The notes below the pieces were generated by a model, which worked only from the letters and a program-made list of their open reading frames with translations, searched no databases and was not told the DNA's origin. A DNA stretch of 38,814 bases from Longimicrobiales bacterium (GTDB taxonomy: Bacteria; Gemmatimonadota; Gemmatimonadetes; Longimicrobiales; Gaopeijiaceae): the NCBI GenBank assembly GCA_028278645.1, contig JANQDZ010000030.1, positions 1 through 38,814 of the forward strand, given 5' to 3'. The position numbers and the translations under genes are program-made. Below, piece by piece: positions 1 through 7,094 of the stretch. Every line of letters begins with the position of its first letter. Position 1 is the first letter of the stretch.

Positions 1-1
1 G

Positions 2-274
2 TTGCTCAATGTGTTCGTGGACGAGGTCAAGGCTCTGGGCCGCCGTCAGAAGCTCCAGGTTCTTACCTTCGCACCGAGCACGGTGAAGAAGGCCGTGACC
101 GGAAACGGCCGGGCAACGAAGGAGCAGGTGGCCCGCGCCATCGTCCGTGAATACCCCGAGCTTAAGGCTTACCTCATCCACGAGCGTCAATGGAAACAGC
201 GCTTCCACTGCAACATGTTTGACGCGGTGGGGGTGGCACTGACGGCCAAAAGTACGATGGGTTTTGATCGGTAG
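2..274 (+). CDS. RuvC-like Holliday junction nuclease, C-terminal fragment
   Basis: The reading frame is open from the left edge of the window, so the N-terminus is missing and only about 90 residues are visible. The stretch around residues 24-42 (PSTVKKAVTGNGRATKEQV) is the hallmark of the RuvC fold, and HCNMFDAVGVAL near residue 70 matches the helix that carries the last catalytic aspartate of RuvC-type resolvases. RuvC cuts four-way junctions during recombination and repair. Whether this is the housekeeping ruvC or a phage or plasmid-type relative cannot be told from the fragment. The DAVGVAL version of the usual DAxDALA motif is a mild departure from canonical RuvC. No ruvA or ruvB follows. 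Confidence 0.6.
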   Translation: MLNVFVDEVKALGRRQKLQVLTFAPSTVKKAVTGNGRATKEQVARAIVREYPELKAYLIHERQWKQRFHCNMFDAVGVALTAKSTMGFDR

Positions 275-573
275 GGTCTTTATGGGCCTCAAGCGCCGAG
301 TAAAACTCTCCGGCAAACTGACAAAACGTCCTCTCCGCTTCTCGGAATTTCCCTCTGGCTCGAAGGGGGCTTCGGGCTCGTCCTTCGCTCCCTCCGCGGT
401 AGACCCTCGTCCAATCCCGAGAAAAATGACTCGATACATGGGTCCTGCTGGACTGGATCAGGACACGGGGGGAAGAGCCGGAGACCTTGGCCGGATGGGA
501 CACCGTCTCAGGTATTGACCGAACAAAACCCGAAGATTTACTATCCTGGTTCCCCCCAGCATAGGAGAGCGAC
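275..573. other. Intergenic stretch without a supported gene
   Basis: No reading frame here has a convincing start and ribosome site. A frame at 430-561 reads like the tail of a hydrophilic protein (GEEPETLAGWD ... SWFPPA, then stop) but has no start codon and may be the remnant of a lost gene. A 16-base string at 465-480 (acggggggaagagccg) recurs exactly at 1911-1926. Confidence 0.4.
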
Positions 574-1038
574 ATGACACGCAACCAGAACAGGATTTGG
601 ATGTGCGACGGTATCGACTACACGATCTATTGGACCGAGGGTGAGGGTCACCGCTGCGCGAGGCTCAACTTCCAGGCAGGGCCACAGAGCGTTGATTCAG
701 TCATGTACCGGGGACCTGGCTCATTGTCAGATATGAGCGAAGAGATGCTTCAATTTTGCCTTCGCGTCGCCTGTTCAAATGGGTTTGTGTGGGTAGATCC
801 AAAAGATGGCGTGGCTTGGCACGTCGAGGCCCGAAGCCGAATGACGACCATCGATGGCGAGAAACTGGAGGTTCGGTTCGCCGAGCCGAACGTGAAGCTC
901 TGGCACCTGGATGACTGGCGACTTCAAAAGCTTGCGGCAGAGGCGAGGGAAGAAGAGATGCGCAGTTCTAAGCTCGCAGAGTCTCTGGCCTACCAGGCGA
1001 AAAAGAGGAAGCGGTGGCGGGCACTGAGGAACAGCTAG
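574..1038 (+). CDS. Hypothetical protein
   Basis: A 154-residue protein that I do not recognise. The ATG at 574 follows the ribosome site AGGAGAG with about 5 bases of spacing, which fixes the start. The first 110 residues look like a compact alpha/beta domain rich in tryptophan and aromatic residues (WMCDGIDYTIYWTEGEGH near the N-terminus). The last 40 residues are a highly charged helix (EAREEEMRSSKLAESLAYQAKKRKRWRALRNS), possibly for nucleic-acid contact. There is no signal peptide or membrane segment, so it is probably cytoplasmic. It converges with the SRAP gene, whose stop is only 15 bases away on the other strand. No function can be assigned. Confidence 0.65.
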   Translation: MTRNQNRIWMCDGIDYTIYWTEGEGHRCARLNFQAGPQSVDSVMYRGPGSLSDMSEEMLQFCLRVACSNGFVWVDPKDGVAWHVEARSRMTTIDGEKLEVRFAEPNVKLWHLDDWRLQKLAAEAREEEMRSSKLAESLAYQAKKRKRWRALRNS

Positions 1039-1053
1039 ACTCGCTCGCGCCTG

Positions 1054-1776
1054 TCACCTGTCGCTGAAAAGGTCGAGATCTCCGTCGCCTTGGTGGTCCA
1101 GGATTACAGGACTGATGCACTCCGGTCCCTCGTTGCCAGGTTTGTTGACGAACGGGCTGACTGGATGAAGATGCATCTCTTCCTCTGGATAGGGACGGAG
1201 GAGAGAGTCTAGCTCTTCTGACGAAGCCTCTGGATTTAGCCAGGAATTCCATTCTGAGCTTTCACCGAGAACCACCGGCATACGGTCGTGAATTGATCCC
1301 ACCAGCTCATTCGCCCGCGTCGTCAGGATAGTGCAGGTGTAGAGCGGCCCCTCTCCCCGATCCCACCGTGCCCACAAGCCGGCAAAGCCAAATGGTCGCT
1401 CATCAGCCATGTGGATCCAGTAAGGAATCTTCGGCCCCTTTCCACCTTCACGCCGCTGCCATTCATAGAATCCATCAGCCAGCACCATACAACGACGTCC
1501 CTTTTTCCACTCGTTTCTGAACGCCGGACTCTCGCTCAAAGTCTCGCTTCGGGCGTTAATGAGCTTGTATCCCACCGTTACGTCCTTAGCCCAGAATGGC
1601 ACCAGGCCCCACCTATACTCCTCGATGCGTCGGCCCTGATCATCCTCCATCAGCACAAGCACTTGCTGGGAGGGGGCAATGTTATAGCGGGGCTTAGGAG
1701 GCACCCGAAGACCCTTGAGCAGATCGAGCAGCTCCGGGTCATACTCGTCCTGCGTCAACGCGTAGCGTCCACACAT
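1054..1776 (-). CDS. SOS response-associated peptidase (SRAP/HMCES/YedK family)
   Basis: A 240-residue SRAP-domain protein. The start is the ATG at 1776 because it places cysteine at position 2 (MCGRYALT); in this family the initiator Met is removed and Cys2 forms the thiazolidine crosslink with abasic sites in single-stranded DNA. The frame is open a further 83 codons upstream but that part looks non-coding. The other family landmarks are present: YNIAPSQ, the GLVPFWAKD loop, INARSET (active-site Asn and Glu), RCMVLADGFYEWQ, and SIHDRMPVVL with the catalytic His. The length is normal for the bacterial family (about 220-240). It shields abasic sites from error-prone processing. An AAGG-type ribosome site lies just upstream, and no LexA box was recognised. 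Confidence 0.95.
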   Translation of the reverse strand: MCGRYALTQDEYDPELLDLLKGLRVPPKPRYNIAPSQQVLVLMEDDQGRRIEEYRWGLVPFWAKDVTVGYKLINARSETLSESPAFRNEWKKGRRCMVLADGFYEWQRREGGKGPKIPYWIHMADERPFGFAGLWARWDRGEGPLYTCTILTTRANELVGSIHDRMPVVLGESSEWNSWLNPEASSEELDSLLRPYPEEEMHLHPVSPFVNKPGNEGPECISPVILDHQGDGDLDLFSDR

Positions 1777-1983
1777 GATCCCGACCTTAGAACCTGTAAG
1801 TTTAATAAGGGTAAAAACATAACAGTTCTGAGTGAGAGGGAGCCACAGACAGCGGTGGTCAGCCTCGAGAACCTCGGAGCTCAATAACGTCAGTCGCCCT
1901 GGATAAAAAAACGGGGGGAAGAGCCGTGACTGGCACACTCCTCTCCGGTACTCCAGGCAAGAGAATCTGTCCCAACCTGCCAT

Positions 1984-2018
1984 GTACTCCACCCCCATTC
2001 CCTGCCATCGTGGAGTAC
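1984..2018. promoter_or_regulatory. Interrupted palindrome upstream of small ORF
   Basis: GTACTCCAC at 1984-1992 and its exact reverse complement GTGGAGTAC at 2010-2018 are separated by 17 bases. The site ends 20 bases before the ATG at 2038 and lies in the gap between that gene and the divergently read SRAP gene. The geometry fits a dimeric repressor site or an mRNA hairpin next to the ribosome site. There is no T-run, so it is not a classical terminator. Confidence 0.45.
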
Positions 2019-2037
2019 ACTTCAACGAGGAGGAGAC

Positions 2038-2229
2038 ATGGGAATCCCATCAGGCGGATTCGGAGACCGGAACGAGAGCTGGACACCACTCTGGCCGACG
2101 GACTGGGAACATGAGAAAAGGCTGCTTTGGCCGGATGGGAGGCTGAGGCGGGAGTGGGTGGGGAAACCCCAGGAACAGGGTGACAGCCCCGGAGAACAGC
2201 CTTCGGGAGAGGAGCCGGGTCAGGGGTAG
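2038..2229 (+). CDS. Small hypothetical protein, 63 residues
   Basis: A short, strongly hydrophilic ORF starting at ATG 2038 behind a long purine ribosome site (gaggaggaga, spacing about 5). The protein is rich in Trp, Pro, Gly, Glu and Arg (for example ESWTPLWPTDWEHEKRLLWP) and shows no recognised domain, signal or membrane segment. The good ribosome site and the inverted repeat just upstream are the only reasons to take it seriously. A 14-base string inside it (ttggccggatggga at 2127-2140) also occurs at 487-500. Confidence 0.35.
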   Translation: MGIPSGGFGDRNESWTPLWPTDWEHEKRLLWPDGRLRREWVGKPQEQGDSPGEQPSGEEPGQG

Positions 2230-2287
2230 GGTAGGGACCCAAAACGCCTCTCCCGCTAGTGCCCTACATCGTCCGAGGCTGGTTGCC

Positions 2288-2638
2288 TTAGAGTAGGCGG
2301 TGGAGAATGTCGATGGCTGCCGGTATCGCCCCCAAGACCGTCAACCACAGCCAGAAGGTACGGGGCCAATTCTCGACGGTTCGGATCGGCCTCCCGCTCC
2401 AAGCCACCGCCTCCGTTCTGTCCGGCTGCTGATCCTGCCGACTGGCAGCCCAGACAAGCAGGTGATAGGCATCATTGATGCGCTGAGTCTGACGGATCGC
2501 CTCAGGGTACGACGCAGGATCGGTGGAGAAGAGGTCAGGATGCCACCGCTTCAACATCCTCCGGTACGCCGCCTTTAGCTGCGATGGAGAGGCGGTTGGC
2601 TCCAAATCTAAGAGTTGCCTGGCCTCGGCCTCGTACAT
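2288..2638 (-). CDS. J-domain (DnaJ-like) protein with C-terminal membrane anchor
   Basis: About 116 residues. Residues 5-65 form a J domain: EARQLLDLEPTASPSQLKAAYRRMLKRWHPDLF contains the diagnostic HPD tripeptide between helices II and III, followed by the helix III/IV region (RINDAYHLLVW). J domains stimulate the ATPase of an Hsp70 (DnaK) partner. The C-terminus has a hydrophobic stretch (FWLWLTVLGAIPAAIDIL) that should anchor the protein in the membrane, so it is a membrane-tethered co-chaperone rather than a canonical DnaJ; the G/F and zinc regions are absent. I chose ATG 2638. A TTG at 2650 is in frame, but the AGGA motif lies only one base before it and 13 bases before the ATG. Confidence 0.8.
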   Translation of the reverse strand: MYEAEARQLLDLEPTASPSQLKAAYRRMLKRWHPDLFSTDPASYPEAIRQTQRINDAYHLLVWAASRQDQQPDRTEAVAWSGRPIRTVENWPRTFWLWLTVLGAIPAAIDILHRLL

Positions 2639-3161
2639 AGAGTCGCTCAAATCCTAGTTCGGGAGTCCGGTCACGGGTCTAGGCTTTCGCCCCCAGGGAG
2701 GATCATGCGTTATGGGTATGGTGGGGGCAAGGAGGTTACCCTCCCGATCTGTCCCCTATGACTCTCCTTCCCTGCTCCCTGCATCCTCTGTAAGGATGGC
2801 TTCCAGAGAGGCCAGACGCATCTGTATCTCGCCCATCGGGACCTATCGGGGTCACCCAGTATCCTCTCATGCCACGGCGGACACGTTCTTGACCAGAAAG
2901 ACGGTGGCGAAGATGCCAGTCAATTCCGGCTTTTCCGCCTGGATGGAGATGACCCCTGAAGGTGGACACCTGATCTCTATGGATGGACTTCCCACGGTAT
3001 CGTGGGCAGCTAGGAGCCGCTGCGTAAAGCCTCCTCGAAGGCTTCTGGGCTGACGCCACCGAGACGGCTGTGACGCCTGGTACGATTGGGGATCATGGCA
3101 GAATGACCAATAGCCGATTAGGTTGTCCGCGCCTTCCCGCTGAGGTTCACGGAGGAGTACC
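2639..3161. other. Intergenic region with IS3-type relic
   Basis: Apart from the transposase stub at 3010-3105 (listed separately) no gene is supported. On the minus strand the end of the stub is followed by GTGTCCACCTTCAGGGGTCA at about 2952-2971. This looks like an IS3-family right end (terminal CA) and closely resembles a second such sequence at 13700-13721. Confidence 0.35.
3010..3105 (-). pseudogene. IS3-family transposase OrfB, C-terminal stub
   Basis: Reading the minus strand toward the stop at 3012-3010 gives IPNRTRRHSRLGGVSPEAF, then EEALRSGS. This matches the conserved C-terminus of IS3-family DDE transposases (YNRxRRHSxLGYxSPxxFE). Nothing of the catalytic core remains upstream, so this is a short 5'-deleted relic. 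It precedes a sequence resembling an IS3 right end. Confidence 0.6.
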
Positions 3162-4349
3162 GTGCTACGATTTAAGGACACCGCACAGACCTGCCTGGAG
3201 GTCTTTGGCATTGAGGAATGGGACGCTCGAAGGACACTCACCAAGCCCGACTCTGCCCAGGTTATTGAGGCCACCGATGATCTCTCGGTTCGGCTGACAA
3301 TAAAAGACCACGATGGGTTGAGGTTGTTGGTGGTAGCCACAGAGGAAGGCGGTGCAAGTCCCGCAGTTGATGCTGTATTCCCACTCCGCACCAACGTCCC
3401 GGCCCACCTTTCTCCCGTCGAAGCCCTTGGCGAAGTATGTCGAACCTACGGGGAAGATTTGGCGATTGAGACCGATCGGATTGTTAAACGGACCACCCTT
3501 CTTTTGGGCGCCAAACTCCCCGGTATCTACTCACCGCCGCCGCAGCCGAACGGCAGAGAGACCAAATCATCCTTGCTTGGGCCTTTCCTCGTCAAGGTGA
3601 TACCAGATGAGAGGAAGACTGTTGTAGTCGTTGCCTTTCGGGTGGATGTCCTCCGTATCCAACAGGATTTGGAGAGGGACAAGCATCCCCTCGGCCGAGT
3701 GCAGTTGGAAGATCACCTAGCCGTGGAGTCCCTCAGAGAACGGGACCCCAATCCTGGCCTCCGACCCATGGAGTATGTCTTCAAGCAGGAATCCACTCTC
3801 GACCTAATCAAGAAGTACGAAGCGGGAGAAGTGTCACGGTCAGTCCAGCCAACCCTGTTTGACATTCTCGCAGGCAGAGATGGGGCAGACGCCGCATTTG
3901 CGGCAGATTTCCTGTTGCCTCTGACCCTATATAAGGAGCCTGGTGCGTTAGATGCATTTGTACTCTTGGGTGAGAGAGCGGTCTTCGCTGCCCGCAGGAA
4001 ACTTGAGGATTGGTGCGAAACTGCGCACAGTGAGCAATGGAAACCTCTGCTTTTGCTTCTGGCCGGGCTAGGCGATGAGGAAGGCCCGCTCATTCTCATG
4101 GACAAGTGGGAGCGCCATCTGGCCGCAGCCCGGAGGGAAGAATTGGAACATCGCCGCTGGCAGAAGAAAGTAGATGATGAGGAAACAACCGGGAGTTACA
4201 GGGACGGTCTTTGGAAGACTAGCCGTGATGTGCCCAGACGACACCAACAAGAAGCTCGGATGCACAGGGAAGCGGCCGATAGGATCGAGCAGGTGTTCAA
4301 CGCATGGGAAGATATTTGGGGGAGACATAAGCACAGCTTGAAAAAGTAG
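3162..4349 (+). CDS. Hypothetical protein, 395 residues
   Basis: A soluble protein of unknown function. The GTG at 3162 follows GGAGGAG with 4 bases of spacing, which sets the start. The N-terminal half (residues 1-170) is beta-rich and contains a stretch resembling a repeated strand unit (DLSVRLTIKDHDGLRLLVVATEEGG). The middle (210-320) is helical with leucine-rich runs (WKPLLLLLAGLGDEEG). The last 80 residues are a charged, probably coiled-coil helix (RHLAAARREELEHRRWQKKVDDEE...). There are no transmembrane helices or signal peptide and no catalytic motif that I recognise. It stands alone: no gene follows in its direction for a long way, and a strong terminator lies 30 bases after the stop. 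Confidence 0.75.
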   Translation: MLRFKDTAQTCLEVFGIEEWDARRTLTKPDSAQVIEATDDLSVRLTIKDHDGLRLLVVATEEGGASPAVDAVFPLRTNVPAHLSPVEALGEVCRTYGEDLAIETDRIVKRTTLLLGAKLPGIYSPPPQPNGRETKSSLLGPFLVKVIPDERKTVVVVAFRVDVLRIQQDLERDKHPLGRVQLEDHLAVESLRERDPNPGLRPMEYVFKQESTLDLIKKYEAGEVSRSVQPTLFDILAGRDGADAAFAADFLLPLTLYKEPGALDAFVLLGERAVFAARRKLEDWCETAHSEQWKPLLLLLAGLGDEEGPLILMDKWERHLAAARREELEHRRWQKKVDDEETTGSYRDGLWKTSRDVPRRHQQEARMHREAADRIEQVFNAWEDIWGRHKHSLKK

Positions 4350-4379
4350 CCAAAGGTCAGATCAGACCCGGGTCTCCTC

Positions 4380-4410
4380 GGACGGGTCCTTTGGGGGGCC
4401 CGTCCTTTTT
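4380..4410 (+). terminator. Rho-independent terminator
   Basis: A 10-base-pair stem (GGACGGGTCC pairing with GGGCCCGTCC, including one G-T pair), the 6-base loop TTTGGG and a following TTTTT. It starts 31 bases after the stop of the 395-residue hypothetical gene and should end its transcript. Confidence 0.85.
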
Positions 4411-4716
4411 CGGGGACCACGCCAGGTCCGCCACGGCCCGGGGAGCCTGGATCTCCTTGCCCTGCTCGCTCCCACCAATGGCTTAGGGTATCACAGCCAA
4501 CGTGCAGTTTAAGGCGGTCCTGAGGATGGGGAACAACCTTCCCATGGATCCTTGCACGACTGCTTCCCTGAGACCCAGTGAACTGAACCGCCCCGGGTTA
4601 ATCGGAGACAGTTTTGCTTGAGTCCTGCCCCAATCGATTGGGGACGAACATGTCAGTGATTGGGTGTGCTTTGACTTGTTGGCATGACGTCGGTGCATGG
4701 CTCGTGTTTGTCCGTG
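4411..4716. other. Gene-free stretch with an IS3-like end and a perfect palindrome
   Basis: No gene is supported. TGAACCGCCCCGGGTT at about 4582-4597, followed by aatcggagac, resembles the left end of some IS3-group insertion sequences. A perfect 16-base palindrome, CCCCAATCGATTGGGG, lies at 4628-4643, about 75 bases from the 3' end of the HTH pseudogene copy 1. Confidence 0.35.
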
Positions 4717-5163
4717 TCACCCCCAACGCGACGAGGTCAACACTGGACGAATCAGGGACTCGATCCGCTTTCGGAACCGTGGGTTTGGCAACCGTTCGCC
4801 GGACTCCCACCGTCAAACGGTTTCCGGATCAACGCCGATTCGCCGAGCGAACTCCTTCCTCGATATGCCTTTTAGCTTTCGGAAGGTGCAAAGTTCTTCT
4901 GCCAGGGTTGTTGGGCGGGGCATGGGGATGTAACCCAGGAACCGATTAATCGCAGGGAAGTGTCGGATCGCCGGTTCAGTGTGACCCAATTCCCAGTTTC
5001 GGACTGTCTCGGTGAAAACCCCGATCTCCTGAGCCACGTCTCGCTGAAGCGAGCCGGCTTTCAGCCGATGGTGCCGTAGATGGTCTCCAATTGTGTGAAG
5101 GACCTTCGGAAACCCTGTGGAAGGGGGTTTTCCCGCTGTCAGAGTGACATGGCAGAAAGGCAA
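4717..5163 (-). pseudogene. Double-XRE HTH regulator, copy 1, with premature TGA
   Basis: This copy is collinear with the intact copy 2 (6036-6482), with the same 447-base length from the shared TTG to the shared TGA. The first 116 codons encode a first HTH (GDHLRHHRLKAGSLQRDVAQ, then TETVRNWELGHTEP), the linker RFLGYIPMPRPTTLAEEL and the start of a second HTH (RKEFARRIGVDPETV). Then the Gly codon of copy 2 is replaced by TGA at 4815-4813. Downstream the frame continues perfectly as RWESGERLPNPRFRKRIESL, ending SSRWG, so a single nonsense mutation disables the DNA-contacting second helix. A truncated 116-residue protein could still be made. Confidence 0.75.
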
Positions 5164-5519
5164 CGCAGGGGTGCCCTCCCTTGAACGTCGGGAGGAAGCA
5201 TCTTCCGGGCTTCAGGTGTCCCTCGCCGGACTAGCGACGCTCAAGTAGACCGGTCTCCCAAAAAAGCCGGGTCGGTCCATTCTGTACCTCGCGCTGGAGC
5301 TTGGCCGGCGGCTCAGTTTCGGCCCTGGGTCTCCCCGGAGGTGGGGGGGGAGACTCTACACGGGAATTGAGGCCGCCAAGGGACGAGAGATAATAGCAGG
5401 CCTTTCCATTTGGGTGCGGCGGCTAGGCCCGGCGGAGCGACGGGCCCAGCCCTGGTTTCCATGACACTGTGGAACAGCGCCAATCCCTAGGGTCAGCGCC
5501 TGAAAATCCGGGCCGTGCC
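5164..5519. other. Gene-free stretch between HTH copy 1 and the lipoprotein gene
   Basis: I see no supported gene. On the minus strand TGGACCGACCCGGCTTTTTT (about 5259-5278) resembles the inside end of an IS3-type element. A run of nine G lies around 5343-5351. Confidence 0.25.
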
Positions 5520-5879
5520 TTAGGAGCCGATCCTCCAGCACAGGGCGTTCCCATTCTGCCCACTGTTCAACGAGAGGTACCACCAATCCTCAGTATAGGC
5601 GTTGCCCTGAGCGTCGGTCCGCTCCCTTGCCTGCACCTTCAGTTCCACCAAGTAAGCTTGGGTGGGATGATCGTGGGATCGGCTCTCGTTGTGCTTCCCT
5701 ATTGTGCAGAAGTTCGTTGCTGCTTCGGCAACCCAACCACCACCGTTGGCGACGGATATGGTGCTGAACTTTGTACCAGCAAGGGCTGCGGTACCGTTCT
5801 CCTCTACCCAACTGCGCGTGGCAATACAGCCTGTAGAAAGAAGGCAGAGGACGCAGAGTAGTAACCTAGAACGTAACAT
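5520..5879 (-). CDS. Small lipoprotein of unknown function
   Basis: A 119-residue protein starting at ATG 5879, chosen because GGAG lies 6 bases upstream and because it gives a textbook lipoprotein signal: MLRSRLLLCVLCLLSTGC, with the lipobox LSTGC at residues 14-18. The mature part (about 100 residues) contains a conserved-looking aromatic stretch (AQGNAYTEDWWYLSLNSGQNGN) and no recognisable enzyme motif. The frame is open 40 codons further upstream without good features. The gene lies between the two direct HTH repeats, so it may have been carried in with, or trapped by, the duplication. It should be exported and anchored in the outer or inner membrane. Confidence 0.75.
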   Translation of the reverse strand: MLRSRLLLCVLCLLSTGCIATRSWVEENGTAALAGTKFSTISVANGGGWVAEAATNFCTIGKHNESRSHDHPTQAYLVELKVQARERTDAQGNAYTEDWWYLSLNSGQNGNALCWRIGS

Positions 5880-6013
5880 GCCGGTCTCCGGAGGATGAAA
5901 ATGGACGCTTCGGGGGGGGACCGGTAATTTAGGTTGCGCATTTGCAGTGGGAAAGTCAATAGTTTCTTTGGCTCTCCTAAAATTTCTCTCTTTCACCACA
6001 GACCGGCATTGGG

Positions 6014-6491
6014 GCGTGGCTCGTGTTTGTCCGAGTCACCCCCAACGGGAGGACTTCAACATGGGACGAATCAAGGACTCAATCCGCTGGTGGAGCCGTG
6101 GGTTTGGCAACCGTTCGCCAGATTCCCACCGCCCAACGGTTGACGGGTCAACGCCGATTCGCCGGGCGAACTCCTTCCTCGACATACCTTTCAGTTTTCG
6201 GAAGGTGCAAAGTTCTTCTGCCAGGGTTGTTGGGCGGGGCATGGGGATGTAACCCAGGAACCGGACAATCGCGGGGAAATGCCGGATCGCCGGTTCAGTG
6301 TGACCCAATTCCCAGTTTCGGGTTGTCTCGGTGATGACCCGGATTTGTCGAGCCACGTCGCTCTGATGCATGGCGGCATTCAGCCGATGGGTGCGGAGGT
6401 GGTCGCCAACTGTTTGGAGGGTCTTCGGAACCCCTGTGGGAAAGGGCTTTGGTGCTGTCAAAGTGACATGGCAGAAAGGCAACGCAGGGGT
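6014..6491. repeat. Direct repeat unit carrying the HTH gene (copy 2; copy 1 at about 4695-5172)
   Basis: The two segments can be aligned along their whole length, from gctcgtgtttgtccg at the left to tggcagaaaggcaacgca at the right, with scattered substitutions. The right border string recurs a third time at 14144-14161. The homology extends roughly 20 bases past the stop and 10 bases past the TTG of the HTH gene, so the repeat is little more than the gene itself. Confidence 0.65.
6036..6482 (-). CDS. Double-XRE helix-turn-helix regulator, copy 2 (intact)
   Basis: A 148-residue protein if read from the TTG at 6482, a start chosen because it is conserved in all three copies; the open frame extends further upstream but runs antisense through the comM remnant. 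Residues 24-60 form a first HTH (GDHLRTHRLNAAMHQSDVAR, then TETTRNWELGHTEP), followed by a linker RFLGYIPMPRPTTLAEELCT and a second XRE-type HTH (RKLKGMSRKEFARRIGVDP, then STVGRWESGERLP). The tandem-HTH design with the FLGYxPxPxPxTLxE linker is a known, widespread uncharacterised DNA-binding family. No strong ribosome site is evident, so expression is uncertain. Confidence 0.65.
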   Translation of the reverse strand: MPFCHVTLTAPKPFPTGVPKTLQTVGDHLRTHRLNAAMHQSDVARQIRVITETTRNWELGHTEPAIRHFPAIVRFLGYIPMPRPTTLAEELCTFRKLKGMSRKEFARRIGVDPSTVGRWESGERLPNPRLHQRIESLIRPMLKSSRWG

Positions 6492-6520
6492 GTCCGTGCG
6501 GTTTTTATGGTGAAGAAGAT

Positions 6521-6970
6521 CGATGCTTGTGTGATCCGGCGGTGGTGGCCCGGTATCGGAACAGGGTTTCCGGGCCCCTTCTGGACCGAATCGACCTTCA
6601 CGTGCCCATGGGTAGGGTCTCCATGGAGGATATCTCGAGTCAGGGCCGCCCCGGGGAGAGCCGGAGGATCCGGGCCAGGGTCCAGAAGGCCCGGGCAATC
6701 CAGAAGCGCAGGTTCGGACCTCTTAAGGGGATTCATTGCAATGGCCAGATGGGCCCAGGAGAGATCCGCAGGTTCTGCAAGCCTTCTCCCCCAGTTGCCC
6801 GCCTCCTCCAGAGGGCCCTGGACCGGTTGGGCCTCTCGGCCCGGGCCTACCACCGGATCCTGAAGGTGGCTCGGACTGTAGCGGATCTGGATGCCTCCCG
6901 CGAGATAGCACCGGCCCATGTAGCCGAGACCATCCAGTATCGGACCATGGATCGGACGGCCCCCCTCTGA
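6521..6970 (+). pseudogene. ComM/YifB-type Mg-chelatase-like ATPase, 3' fragment
   Basis: The plus frame reads CLCDPAVVARYRNRVSGPLLDRIDLHVPM, then a stretch with arginine-finger-like RARVQKARAIQ, and ends LGLSARAYHRILKVARTVADLDASREIAPAHVAETIQYRTMDR, then stop. This is the C-terminal third of the ComM/YifB family, which promotes branch migration in natural transformation. Full-length members are about 500 residues; only about 150 are left and the Walker A/B part is missing. The fragment starts abruptly about 30 bases from the right border of HTH repeat copy 2, so the repeat or an associated deletion marks the breakpoint. Confidence 0.8.
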
Positions 6971-7094
6971 GCCCAGGAGCATCCCACAATCTGGACGCAA
7001 CCTTCCGTGGGTCTAGAGCGTCTACTAAAGAGACTCGATTACAAACTAGACACGTGTCGTCAAAAGTCTGAGGGCCCCTCCCCAAGGGATCGGT

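Noticed and set aside
2867-3394. A 175-residue minus-strand frame with a protein-like tail (GVISIQAEKPELTGIFATVF)
   Set aside because: Most of it is antisense to the 395-residue hypothetical gene, and the tail lies within the IS3 relic region. No start or ribosome site supports it.
4813-4815. UGA in HTH copy 1 read as selenocysteine
   Set aside because: The aligned codon in the intact copy is Gly, no SECIS-like hairpin follows, and the family does not use selenocysteine. A plain nonsense mutation is simpler.
6483-6698. An N-terminal extension of HTH copy 2 up to ATG 6698
   Set aside because: The extension runs antisense through the comM remnant, is low-complexity (Pro, Gly, Ser) and is not shared with the other copies, whereas the TTG start is.
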